From CAYLPJ01 sp964385465 (GTDB taxonomy: Bacteria; Planctomycetota; Phycisphaerae; SM23-33), in assembly GCA_964385465.1 (NCBI GenBank), contig CAYLPJ010000072.1:1-25521 (forward strand): a stretch of 25,521 bases of DNA. Reading direction: 5' to 3'. Under the pieces are notes generated by a model, which ran no database searches, was not told where the DNA came from, and saw nothing but the letters and a program-made list of their open reading frames with translations. Shown here piece by piece: positions 8,753 to 15,518 of this stretch. Both the position numbers and the translations under genes were made by a program. The stretch's first letter is position 1. Each line of letters starts with the position of its first letter.

Positions 8753-9607
8753 TCAGGCGAACTCCAGGACGGCGATCTCGACCCAGCCGGCGCCGGCGGG
8801 CGCACCGGGGCGGGCGTGGGGCGCGCCGCTCGCGCGGGCGATGTACGTCGCCCCGGCAGTGGTGACGATCTCCGCGGCGTGGCAGTCCGCCAACTCGGCG
8901 ACCCAGCGCCGCGGGCCCCACCTGAACCGGTCCGCGCGCCGCGAGAAGTGCACCACCGTCGCCGACCGGTCGTCCAGCAGGCGGTGGCGGAGGAACAGGT
9001 AGCAGCCTTCCGGGCGGGCCAGCAGGTGGGGGCTTTCGAGGTACGACCGCTCGGTCGGCCGCTCGGTGTCGGCGTGGATGACCCGCGGCGGCGACCACTG
9101 GGTGAGGTGCTGGCTGGTCCGCAGGACGACGCTGCTGTGCGTGGCGTCGCCGGCCTCGGCGGCCTCGCAGGTGACCATGTGCCACAGCCTGCCGATCCGC
9201 ACGACGCACGGGTCGCGGGCGTCGGCGGAGGAGAAGACCTCCTCGGCGGAGCCCTCGGGCCAGTGGTAGGGGTCCGGGCTGGCCACGTGAAGGATGGTCC
9301 CCGGCGGGCGGCGGTAGAACAGGTGGTAGGCCTTGGCGTCCTCGACGACGCAGGCACCCCCCTTCTGCGGCGCCGTCGGCGGGGCCGGCTCGGCCGTCAG
9401 GACGGCCGCGTTCCGGGTGAACCGCTGGGTCAGGTCGCGCCCGGTGAAGTGGAAGAAGCTCCGCTCGCTCTCCCACGTGCCTCCGCCCCGGGTCCCGATG
9501 CAATGCCACGTCCGCCCGTGGTCCCGGAACAGACAGAAGCCGTCAACGTGGTGGTCCGGCAGCTCGACGATCCGCCGCCATGGCGATGCGATACGCGGTA
9601 TGCCCAT
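8753..9607 (-). CDS. Five-bladed beta-propeller protein, glycosidase-like (GH43/GH32 fold)
   Basis: The protein has 284 residues, starting at MGIPRIASPW. No signal peptide is visible, so it is probably cytoplasmic. The protein shows repeated strand motifs of the GH43/GH32/GH62 type propeller: HHVDGFCLFRDHGRTWHCIG, HFTGRDLTQRF, a blade with DPCVVRIGRLWHMV, SSVVLRTSQHLTQWS, and SYLESPHLLARPEGCYLFL. In that fold the DP and the Glu of the ESP-type motif are often active-site acids, but I cannot assign the catalytic triad with certainty, so an inactive or phosphorylase-type relative is possible. There is no SD before the ATG; instead an extended -10 element lies exactly six bases upstream, which suggests a leaderless mRNA. 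The gene is divergent from the deiminase gene and leads into the metallopeptidase gene. Confidence 0.68.
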   Translation of the reverse strand: MGIPRIASPWRRIVELPDHHVDGFCLFRDHGRTWHCIGTRGGGTWESERSFFHFTGRDLTQRFTRNAAVLTAEPAPPTAPQKGGACVVEDAKAYHLFYRRPPGTILHVASPDPYHWPEGSAEEVFSSADARDPCVVRIGRLWHMVTCEAAEAGDATHSSVVLRTSQHLTQWSPPRVIHADTERPTERSYLESPHLLARPEGCYLFLRHRLLDDRSATVVHFSRRADRFRWGPRRWVAELADCHAAEIVTTAGATYIARASGAPHARPGAPAGAGWVEIAVLEFA

Positions 9608-9623
9608 GCCCGCATCATACCAC
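9608..9623 (-). promoter_or_regulatory. Extended -10 promoter giving a leaderless transcript
   Basis: Read on the minus strand, the sequence is TGG-TATGAT-GCGGGC-ATG. TATGAT (9619 down to 9614) matches the -10 consensus at five of six bases and is preceded by the TGn extension (9622-9620). Six bases separate it from the ATG, so the expected transcription start falls on the A at 9607. No SD is present and no convincing -35 is visible. The call is inferred from spacing alone. Confidence 0.5.
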
Positions 9624-9860
9624 GCCCCGGGCCTCGCTCGCACCGGCCGGTGGCGAGCTGTCGGCAACGGTATCGGAAGCCGTCTGCCGATTCCGGCGCA
9701 GGTCCGCGGCCGACCGGACGTACGTAAGCCGCCTACGGGCAGCAACCTGGGGGTTTTCCCGATATGCCGGCGGCGCGGCACGGGGATTGAAACGCATTCG
9801 GTGTCGGCGGGGATGGCGACTGCGGTGTGCGCGGCCCGCCCCGGCCGGTGGGAGTACGCC

Positions 9861-11270
9861 GTGCCCGACGAGATACCTGCTGGTTCGTGGCTGCCGCGGG
9901 GGCGGCAGTGGCTTACGCTGGCCTCCGTGGCCGTGCTGGCGTTCTGGGCGGGCGTCGCGTGGCGCCCCCCGGCCGGGGCCTCCGGGCCACGCCCGGCCGA
10001 CGAGGGCGCCGCCTACGGCAGCCGGGCGCGCCGGCGGGCCTGCCCGGCCACCGCCCCGGCGGGCTCCGCACCCGCGTCCCGGCCGGCGGTTCGGCCATGG
10101 TCCGTCGCCGGCCCGGCCGGGGAGTTCGAGCCGGCCGCCGCGCTGATGCTCTCCTGCCGCGAGCTGGCCGATCAGTTCCCCGAGGTGCTCACCGGCGTCG
10201 TGTCCGCACTCGCCGGGCGCGTGCCCGTCATCTGCCTCTTCACCGACGCCTCCGACCGCCAGGCCGCCGTCCAGCGGTTGACCGAGGCCGGGCTGGACCC
10301 CGCGGCCGTGCAGTTCGCCGCGGTGTCGACCGACACGATGTGGCTGCGGGACTACGGGCCGGTGTTCGTGAGGTACCCCGACGGCAAGGCGGGCGTGGTG
10401 GACAGCGACTACAGCCCCGCCGAGTGCGACGGCGACGTCCGCTGGCGGGACGACCTGGCCCCGCGGCTGCTGGGGGAGATGCTGGGCCTGCCCGTCGCGG
10501 GGCTGCCCCTGCGTCTGCCCGGGGGCAACCTGCTGACCAACGGCGAAGGGCTGCTGGTGACGACCTCGGCCGTGCTGCGGGAGAACGCCGACCGCCAGTA
10601 CGGCGCCGACCGCATCCGCAGGATCCTCGCCCGGGAGTTGGGCATTCACACGTGGGTGTGCGTCGACGAGCTGGATGGCGAGCGCACGGGGCACGTGGAC
10701 ATGTTCGCGACGTTCCTTGCCCCCGACGTCGCGGTCGTCGCCCGCATGGACCCCGCCGCCGATCCCGCCAACGCCGCGGCCCTGGACACCGCGGCGACCG
10801 CCCTTGCGGGCCTGCCCACCAGCCGCGGGCCGCTGCGCGTCTTCCGCGTGCCCATGCCCACGCCCGAGGACGGCATCTGGCGAAGCTACGCGAACGTCGT
10901 CCTGGCCAACGGCACGCTGCTGGTGCCCTCCTTCAACGACGTGCCCCCGCACATCGAGGCCGAGGCGATGGACCTCTACCGCCGCCTGCTGCCCGCCTGG
11001 CAGGTGGTCGCCATTCCCTCCGAGGCACTGGCCACCAGCGACGGGCTGCTGCACTGCATCTGCATCCAGGTGCCGCGGTTCGTCGAGATCGAGCCCCTCC
11101 GCCATGCCGACAACATCCCCGATCCGATGGACCTGCTCGAGGAGGACCTGCCACCCATCCTGACCGACCCTCCCGACGGGCCGCTCGATACCCCCGGCCG
11201 CGTCGAGGTGGAGGCGCTGCTGCCCCGGCCCGCCGGTCAGTCGCCCCTGCCACGCCCGGGCCTGCGGTAG
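9861..11270 (+). CDS. Membrane-anchored deiminase, agmatine/peptidyl-arginine deiminase family
   Basis: The protein has 469 residues from the GTG at 9861, chosen because GGGAG lies 7 nt upstream and the N-terminus becomes a clean signal anchor (WLTLASVAVLAFWAGVAW, residues 17-34). An ATG at 9813 would add 16 residues. A Pro/Ala/Arg-rich linker follows to about residue 85. The deiminase domain shows WLRDYGP (161-167), the glycine pair and Asn of GGN (221-223), GHVDMF (277-282) and LLHCICIQ (396-403). Cys399 aligns with the catalytic Cys of the family. These enzymes hydrolyse guanidino groups, turning agmatine or peptidyl-arginine into carbamoyl/citrulline products. The anchor places it outside the cytoplasm, which argues for a peptidyl-arginine-type substrate over free agmatine; that is inference. 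Its 3' end overlaps the convergent sigma-54 activator gene by 34 nt. Confidence 0.85.
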   Translation: MPDEIPAGSWLPRGRQWLTLASVAVLAFWAGVAWRPPAGASGPRPADEGAAYGSRARRRACPATAPAGSAPASRPAVRPWSVAGPAGEFEPAAALMLSCRELADQFPEVLTGVVSALAGRVPVICLFTDASDRQAAVQRLTEAGLDPAAVQFAAVSTDTMWLRDYGPVFVRYPDGKAGVVDSDYSPAECDGDVRWRDDLAPRLLGEMLGLPVAGLPLRLPGGNLLTNGEGLLVTTSAVLRENADRQYGADRIRRILARELGIHTWVCVDELDGERTGHVDMFATFLAPDVAVVARMDPAADPANAAALDTAATALAGLPTSRGPLRVFRVPMPTPEDGIWRSYANVVLANGTLLVPSFNDVPPHIEAEAMDLYRRLLPAWQVVAIPSEALATSDGLLHCICIQVPRFVEIEPLRHADNIPDPMDLLEEDLPPILTDPPDGPLDTPGRVEVEALLPRPAGQSPLPRPGLR

Positions 11271-12685
11271 TCCTCCTTCCGCAGCCCGTAGCGTTTCATC
11301 TTCTCGAACAGCGACCGCGGCTGGAGCCCCGCCATCTCGGCGGTGAGGCCGATGCGCCCGCGCGTCTTGCCCAGCAGGGCCGAGAGGTACACCCGCTCCA
11401 GCGACTCGACCACCGAGCGGCGCAGCTCCTTCAGCGGCGTCTCGAGCCACTGCTCGGGGACGTTGTCGGCGTCGGCGGGCAGCGCCAGCGGCCTGGCGGC
11501 GGTCCGGCCGGAGGCGGCGCGGACGCTGTCGGGCAGGTCGGCCGACGTGATCGCCTCCCCGCCGGCCAGCAGCATCGCCCGCTCGATGACGTTGATCAGT
11601 TCGCGGACGTTGCCCGGCCAGTCGTACTCGCCGAGCGCGGCGAGGGCCTCCTCGTCGATGCCCGTGACCTCGCAGCCGATGCGGTGGCGGAGGTAGTCGA
11701 TGTAGCTCTCGACGAGGTCGGGGATGTCCTCGCGGCGCTGGCGGAGGGGGGGGACGGTCAGCGAGACCACGCTGAGGCGGTAGAACAGGTCGCGGCGGAA
11801 CCGCCCCTCGGCGACCTCCCGCTCCATGTCCCGATTGGACGCCCCCATTACGCGGACGTTGACCCCGAAGGGCCTCTCCCCGCCGACCCGCTGGACCTCG
11901 CGGTCCTGGAGCACCCGCAGGAGCTTCACCTGGAGGTGGGCGGGCATCTCCCCGATCTCGTCCAGGAAGATCGTCCCGTTGTGGGCGACCTCGAAGCAGC
12001 CGCGCCGCGAACGCGTCGCGCCCGTGAACGCGCCTTCCTCGTGACCGAACAGCTCGCTGTCGAGCAACGTCTCCGGCAGGGCGCCGCAGTTGACCGCCAC
12101 GAACGGCCCGGCCGAGCGGGGGCCCTCGGCGTGGATGGCCCGGGCGAGGCGTTCCTTGCCCACGCCGGTCTCCCCGAGGATCAGCAGGGAGGTGTCGCTG
12201 TGGACCACCCGGCGTACCAGCCTGACGAAGGCCTGCATGGTGGGGCTGTTGGAGACGAAGTCGGTCAGTTGCGGCGTGGCCAGGCCGCGGCGCTCGGTCA
12301 GCCCGTCCCGCGTGCGGCTGAGACGCTTGGCGATGACGCTCTGGAGGGCGTCGCGGACCGCGCTGTCGTCGAGGTCCGGGCTGAGGACCATGTCGCAGCC
12401 GGCGGCGAGCAGCTCGGCCTGGCGGGCCGGGCGGGCGCCCTCGCAGACCACCACCACCGCCGGGGCCTCGGGGAGGTCCTCGTACAGGCCGATGCTGCGC
12501 GTGACGGGCTCGGGGATGAGCGAGCGCGCGACGACGACCACGTCCGCCCCCCGGCGTGCGGCGCGTTCCCAGGCGTGCTCCCGCCCGGAGACGGCCTCGA
12601 TGACGAGATCCCGTTTCGGCAGCAGCCGGCGGATGCGCCGCCGCTCTTCAGCGCTTTCCATGGCCAGGACGATGCGAAGCAGCAT
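11237..12685 (-). CDS. Sigma-54-dependent transcriptional activator with degenerate receiver
   Basis: The protein has 482 residues. Residues 1-120 look like a CheY-type receiver but lack its active site: the phospho-acceptor position in VVVVARSLIPEP has no Asp, the switch Thr/Ser is Cys in AVVVVCEG, and the conserved Lys is Ser in MVLSPD. The AAA+ domain (about 143-375) is intact, with Walker A GETGVGKE (171-178), the sigma-54 contact loop GAFTGA (218-223), Walker B GTIFLDE (237-243), and the later motifs FRRDLFYRL and WPGNVREL. A Fis-type helix-turn-helix fills about 425-472 (GRIGLTAEMAGLQPRSLFEKMKRYGL). It should remodel sigma-54 polymerase at specific promoters, but phosphorylation at the usual site cannot be its switch. 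No histidine kinase or rpoN lies nearby. GGAGAG provides the SD, inside an inverted repeat. Confidence 0.95.
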   Translation of the reverse strand: MLLRIVLAMESAEERRRIRRLLPKRDLVIEAVSGREHAWERAARRGADVVVVARSLIPEPVTRSIGLYEDLPEAPAVVVVCEGARPARQAELLAAGCDMVLSPDLDDSAVRDALQSVIAKRLSRTRDGLTERRGLATPQLTDFVSNSPTMQAFVRLVRRVVHSDTSLLILGETGVGKERLARAIHAEGPRSAGPFVAVNCGALPETLLDSELFGHEEGAFTGATRSRRGCFEVAHNGTIFLDEIGEMPAHLQVKLLRVLQDREVQRVGGERPFGVNVRVMGASNRDMEREVAEGRFRRDLFYRLSVVSLTVPPLRQRREDIPDLVESYIDYLRHRIGCEVTGIDEEALAALGEYDWPGNVRELINVIERAMLLAGGEAITSADLPDSVRAASGRTAARPLALPADADNVPEQWLETPLKELRRSVVESLERVYLSALLGKTRGRIGLTAEMAGLQPRSLFEKMKRYGLRKEDYRRPGRGRGD

Positions 12686-12930
12686 GACACTCTCCGATCC
12701 GGTTGTATGATCGGAAGTCTACCACCGAAATACTCCGAGGCGGAAGCCCCATTTCCGAAAATCATCGGACGGCCGCCGAAAGCTCATGGCATATCGCTAT
12801 ATGCAAAAAAGAGTTATAGATTCCTCTCGCGCGCGCCGCCTGTCCGGCATGGGGTGTGCCATATCGTTCTCCACGCGACGCCGCCGGGCGACGCGAACGA
12901 ACGTCAAGCCAACGCCAAGGAGCCGGGAAC
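12686..12930. other. AT-richer divergent intergenic region
   Basis: This 245-nt region separates the divergent activator gene and the 31-codon ORF. Its stretch at about 12700-12830 is the most AT-rich part of the window. Besides the TCCGATC repeat it holds a perfect 6-bp palindrome with a 4-nt centre, GCATAT-CGCT-ATATGC (12789-12804), followed by six A residues. A -10-like TATAGA lies at 12815-12820 on the plus strand, without a recognisable -35. It probably carries both divergent promoters, but neither can be fixed with confidence. Confidence 0.5.
12693..12715. promoter_or_regulatory. Perfect 7-bp inverted repeat in the activator leader
   Basis: TCCGATC (12693-12699) and GATCGGA (12709-12715) are perfect complements separated by 9 nt, starting 8 nt upstream of the activator start codon. 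On the minus strand the proximal arm overlaps the SD (GGAGAG). It could be an operator for autoregulation, or a leader hairpin that hides the ribosome site. Confidence 0.45.
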
Positions 12931-13026
12931 ATGAGCAAGAAGGGCAACAAGCCTCCCAAGACCAAGGATGCGGGCAAGCGGCGCCACCGCGCACGCACCC
13001 GCCCGGAAGAGCTGCCCAAGCGGTAG
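12931..13026 (+). CDS. Tiny basic Lys/Arg-rich protein (31 residues)
   Basis: The ATG is preceded at 8 nt by a perfect AAGGAG SD (12917-12922). The peptide opens with MSKKGNKPPKTKDAGKRR and ends in ELPKR before TAG. About 40 percent of residues are Lys, Arg or His, with no hydrophobic core, so it is probably unstructured and may bind nucleic acid or ribosomes; that is a guess from composition. It lies 80 nt upstream of the P-loop NTPase gene on the same strand. The strong SD, the correct spacing and the presence of two similar tiny ORFs nearby make it more than a chance ORF. No named family is recognised. Confidence 0.62.
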   Translation: MSKKGNKPPKTKDAGKRRHRARTRPEELPKR

Positions 13027-13106
13027 CCGCCCCCGCGCCGGGCACCCCGCACCGGGCCGCACGGGCCGCCCGCCGCGGCGGACGCCGACAGGAAGGGATA
13101 TCTGCG

Positions 13107-14192
13107 ATGGTCTCGAAGGGCCAGTTGACCCCCGTGCAGCGGAGCCGTCGATCTGGGCGGGCGATGAACCGTATCCGATCGACGGCCCTGTTGCCCAGCG
13201 CCGCGCTGTGCATCCGCCGCCGCCAGCTCCGCCGTTACGAGCGGCTGGACAGGGCGCCCCGGGTCGGCGACGTCGTCTTCGGGCGCGTCAGGTACCTCGG
13301 CTTCCACTCCACGCTGGAGAACAAGCGCGGGCGGATCCACGCGATCTGCGACGGCACGCAGGCGGTGTTCGTCTTCGGCTCGCGGTATGCGCCCGACGCC
13401 TACGAGGGCATCGTCCCCGACCGCCTGCCCGACGAGTGCGACATGCTCGCACGAAGCGGCGTCCTTGGCGTGGTCCGACGCAAGAACGCCAAGATCAAGG
13501 ACCCCACACGCGTCGAGGTGCTCGGATATGTCCTCGACGACGACGGACGCGTGCTCAACACCAGGGACCACCCCCTCATCCGCGAGCCGAAACTCTCCTT
13601 CAAGGACCCCCGCCGGGCGAAACTGGTCCTCGTGGTGGGCACCTCGATGAACAGCGGCAAGAGCCTCGCGGCCGCGAGTGTCTGCTGGGCCCTCGCGGCG
13701 ACGGGGCGTCGCGTCCGCGGCTCGAAGGTGACAGGGACCGCGAGCCTCAAGGACATCCTGTGGATGGAGGATGCCGGCGCATCCCCGGTGGCGGACTTCA
13801 CGTACTTCGGCTATCCCTCGACGTACCTGCTGGGGGGCGATGAGCTGGTGGGCATCTTCGACCGCCTGGACCGCAAGTATGCGAACAACCCGGCCAACTG
13901 GTGGGTCGTGGAGCTGGCCGACGGCATCCTTCAGCGGGAGACGGCCATGCTGCTGTCCCGCCCGGAAGTGCGAGAGCGGATTCGCCGCCTGGTGTTCGCT
14001 TCCAGCGACGCCCTCGGTGCCGTCGCGGGGCTGGGCATCCTGCGGGACCGCTTCGGCCTTCGGCCGGACGTGATCTCGGGGCTGTGCTCGGCCTCGCCGC
14101 TGGCGATCGAGGAGCTGGGGGGCTTCACGGACACGCCGGTGGTCAGCAACACGCATCGCGACCTGAAGGCTTGGTCGGACGTGCTCTTGTGA
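13107..14192 (+). CDS. P-loop NTPase with unknown N-terminal domain
   Basis: The protein has 361 residues. The ATG at 13107 follows AGGAAGG by 10 nt, while the internal ATG at 13164 has no SD. Residues 1-45 are basic. Residues 50-165 form a beta-rich domain (VGDVVFGRVRYLGFHSTLEN and GTQAVFVFGSRYAPDAYEG) that I do not recognise. Residues 170-361 are a Rossmann-type P-loop domain with Walker A GTSMNSGKS (178-186), then ALAATGRRVRGSKVTGTAS, and VVELADG (267-273) as a likely Walker B or substrate acid. This layout resembles the dethiobiotin synthetase / CobQ / MobB branch of SIMIBI NTPases, but no specific function follows. It is flanked by two tiny basic ORFs on the same strand. A GC hairpin follows the stop. 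Confidence 0.8.
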   Translation: MVSKGQLTPVQRSRRSGRAMNRIRSTALLPSAALCIRRRQLRRYERLDRAPRVGDVVFGRVRYLGFHSTLENKRGRIHAICDGTQAVFVFGSRYAPDAYEGIVPDRLPDECDMLARSGVLGVVRRKNAKIKDPTRVEVLGYVLDDDGRVLNTRDHPLIREPKLSFKDPRRAKLVLVVGTSMNSGKSLAAASVCWALAATGRRVRGSKVTGTASLKDILWMEDAGASPVADFTYFGYPSTYLLGGDELVGIFDRLDRKYANNPANWWVVELADGILQRETAMLLSRPEVRERIRRLVFASSDALGAVAGLGILRDRFGLRPDVISGLCSASPLAIEELGGFTDTPVVSNTHRDLKAWSDVLL

Positions 14193-14199
14193 GATGTGG

Positions 14200-14222
14200 C
14201 CCCGCGTGCGGTCGGCGCGGGG
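14200..14222 (+). terminator. GC hairpin just after the P-loop gene
   Basis: CCCCGCG (14200-14206) and CGCGGGG (14216-14222) form a perfect 7-bp stem with a 9-nt loop, starting 8 nt after the stop codon. No T-tract follows, so intrinsic termination is uncertain. It may act as a 3' stabilising or pause hairpin. Confidence 0.4.
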
Positions 14223-14327
14223 ATGACGTCGGGTCTCTCCCGCCGCGCGCCGGTGGAGGCGTGACCGTCGGCGGGGGAAGAGGGTGTGATCGGGCGGGCG
14301 AGCCGCCGGCCCGGAAGGAGCGACAAG

Positions 14328-14402
14328 ATGGCCAAGAAGCCGGCCAAGGCCGACAAGGCCGACAAGGGCGCCAAGGCGCCGAAGAAGCCCGGGAAGAAGT
14401 AG
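14328..14402 (+). CDS. Tiny Lys/Ala/Pro-rich peptide (24 residues)
   Basis: The ATG is preceded at 7 nt by GGAAGGAG (14313-14320), one of the strongest SD sites in the window. The peptide (MAKKPAKADKADKG, then a second half ending KKPGKK) is ten parts Lys in 24 with Ala, Pro, Gly and Asp, like the low-complexity tails of H1-type histones. It lies 135 nt downstream of the P-loop gene, beyond that gene's hairpin. No fold is expected. A role as a nucleic-acid-binding or counter-ion peptide is only a guess. The SD strength and the likeness to the 31-residue ORF upstream are the main support that it is translated. Confidence 0.58.
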   Translation: MAKKPAKADKADKGAKAPKKPGKK

Positions 14403-14736
14403 CGCGGGCTGTGCGTTCGACGTGACGGGGCGCCGTCCGGCGACCCGCCCGGTCCCGTGGGCCCGCCGCCCGGGGGCGAGCCCGCGGACCGGGAAGACCC
14501 AAGGCCGGCCGAGTCGGCGCCCCGGCGCGCCGGCGGCTGCCGATGTCTTGTTGATCCGTCCTTTGGGTGGTAGAATCCTCGTTGTGGCGTGACCGGTTGC
14601 GGACGGCGAAGCGGCCGCGACCGGGGTCCGTGCTCTTTGTCCGGCGGCCTCACGCCGGCTTCGCCGACGGGTGCCGCGCCCCCACGGGGCCGGACGCGGG
14701 ACCCCGGGCCTGCCGCCCCGAAAGAGAGACTCTCCC
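14403..14736 (+). other. Intergenic region with structured leader
   Basis: These 334 nt hold no convincing gene. The first 140 nt are very GC-rich with several overlapping GC palindromes. A sigma-70-like promoter follows at 14548-14576. The predicted leader of about 155 nt contains a perfect 6-bp hairpin, CCGGCG and CGCCGG with loop GCCTCA (14641-14658). I do not recognise a known riboswitch. Confidence 0.5.
14548..14576 (+). promoter_or_regulatory. Sigma-70-like promoter for the LTxxQ-like gene
   Basis: TTGTTG (14548-14553) and TAGAAT (14571-14576) are separated by 17 nt. The -10 matches the consensus at five of six bases and stands out in a GC-rich setting. The expected start is near 14583, which leaves a leader of about 155 nt before the ATG at 14737. 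Confidence 0.5.
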
Positions 14737-15429
14737 ATGCGAAGCTCCCTCTGGATCCTTGCCGGCTGTGTCCTGGCGGGCCTTGCCTCCGCGGCGGTGG
14801 CGGGCGATTCCCCGTTCGGGGAGACGGCTTCCGGCGGCGCGTTCGGTTCGGACGTCGACGCCCTCGACGCGAAGGTCGAACTCACCGACGTTCAGAAGAA
14901 GAAGATCAAGGACCTCGCCGAGTCCCGCACGAAGGCCCTGGAGGCCTACGACAAGAAGATGGAGAAGCCCAGGCAGCGGATCGAGGCCGCGCTGGAGAAG
15001 ATCCATCACGACTCGGCCACGAAGAACCAGAAGGCCAACGCCCAGGAGCGGAAGAAGCTGGAGGGCTACCTCAAGCAGATCGAGGACCGCCGGGCGCAGC
15101 TCAACGCCGGCTACGACAAGAAGATGTTCGGCGTGCTCAAGCCGGACCAGCGGGTCAAGTACAACGGCCCGGTCCTCAAGGACGCGATGCTCAAGGAGTT
15201 CTCCATCCTCTTCCTCGACGCCAAGCAGGAAGAGGCGCTGACGGGGTTCTGCGATTCCAAGGCCAAGCTGCTGGGCATCCCGCTGGACCCCGAGAAGCAC
15301 GCCGAGGCGCTCGAGCCGCTGAAGATGCAGGTCTACAAGGGCATCCTCAACAAGAAACAGCAGCTCGAGTACCGCAAGATGAAGCAGCCCATCGGCAAGG
15401 ACAAGAAGAACCGCAAGCACAAGAAGTAG
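14737..15429 (+). CDS. Exported Lys-rich helical protein with LTxxQ-like motifs
   Basis: The protein has 230 residues. The ATG at 14737 gives a signal peptide (MRSSLWILAGCVLAGLASAAVAG) with likely cleavage near residue 22. A lipobox-like LAGC sits at 8-11, but only ten residues precede the Cys, so lipidation is doubtful. The mature protein is almost all charged helix. Four related segments recur: LTDVQKKKI (49-57), LKPDQRVKY (134-142), LDAKQEEAL (160-168) and LNKKQQLEY (204-212). They resemble the LTxxQ motif of the Spy/CpxP family of periplasmic chaperones and metal sensors, though the length and repeats differ from those proteins. The C-terminus ends in a Lys/Arg/His tail. The gene has its own promoter and is followed by a terminator, so it is probably monocistronic. 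Confidence 0.72.
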   Translation: MRSSLWILAGCVLAGLASAAVAGDSPFGETASGGAFGSDVDALDAKVELTDVQKKKIKDLAESRTKALEAYDKKMEKPRQRIEAALEKIHHDSATKNQKANAQERKKLEGYLKQIEDRRAQLNAGYDKKMFGVLKPDQRVKYNGPVLKDAMLKEFSILFLDAKQEEALTGFCDSKAKLLGIPLDPEKHAEALEPLKMQVYKGILNKKQQLEYRKMKQPIGKDKKNRKHKK

Positions 15430-15438
15430 CTGTCCTGC

Positions 15439-15474
15439 CGGGCGGCGCGCCCCCATCGTGCCGCCCGCTTTCTG
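15439..15474 (+). terminator. Rho-independent terminator
   Basis: CGGGCGGC (15439-15446) and GCCGCCCG (15460-15467) form a perfect 8-bp stem with a 13-nt loop, 10 nt after the stop codon of the LTxxQ-like gene. The stem is followed by CTTTCT, a short T-rich tail. Confidence 0.6.
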
Positions 15475-15518
15475 CGCACGCCGCCCCGGCCCGCCGGCGG
15501 CGGTGACAAGGAGAACCC

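Noticed and set aside
7635..9002. Long plus-strand frame opposite the metallopeptidase and propeller genes
   Set aside because: It has no SD and no recognisable domain, and its composition is that of an antisense shadow. The minus-strand genes have motifs, a signal peptide and sensible starts.
14403..14736. A riboswitch or structured RNA before the LTxxQ-like gene
   Set aside because: Hairpins exist, but any sequence this GC-rich forms them. I recognise no known aptamer core.
12762..14885. 707-codon minus-strand frame across the P-loop region
   Set aside because: It is low-complexity throughout and opposes a P-loop gene with a canonical Walker A and a strong SD, as well as two SD-preceded tiny ORFs.
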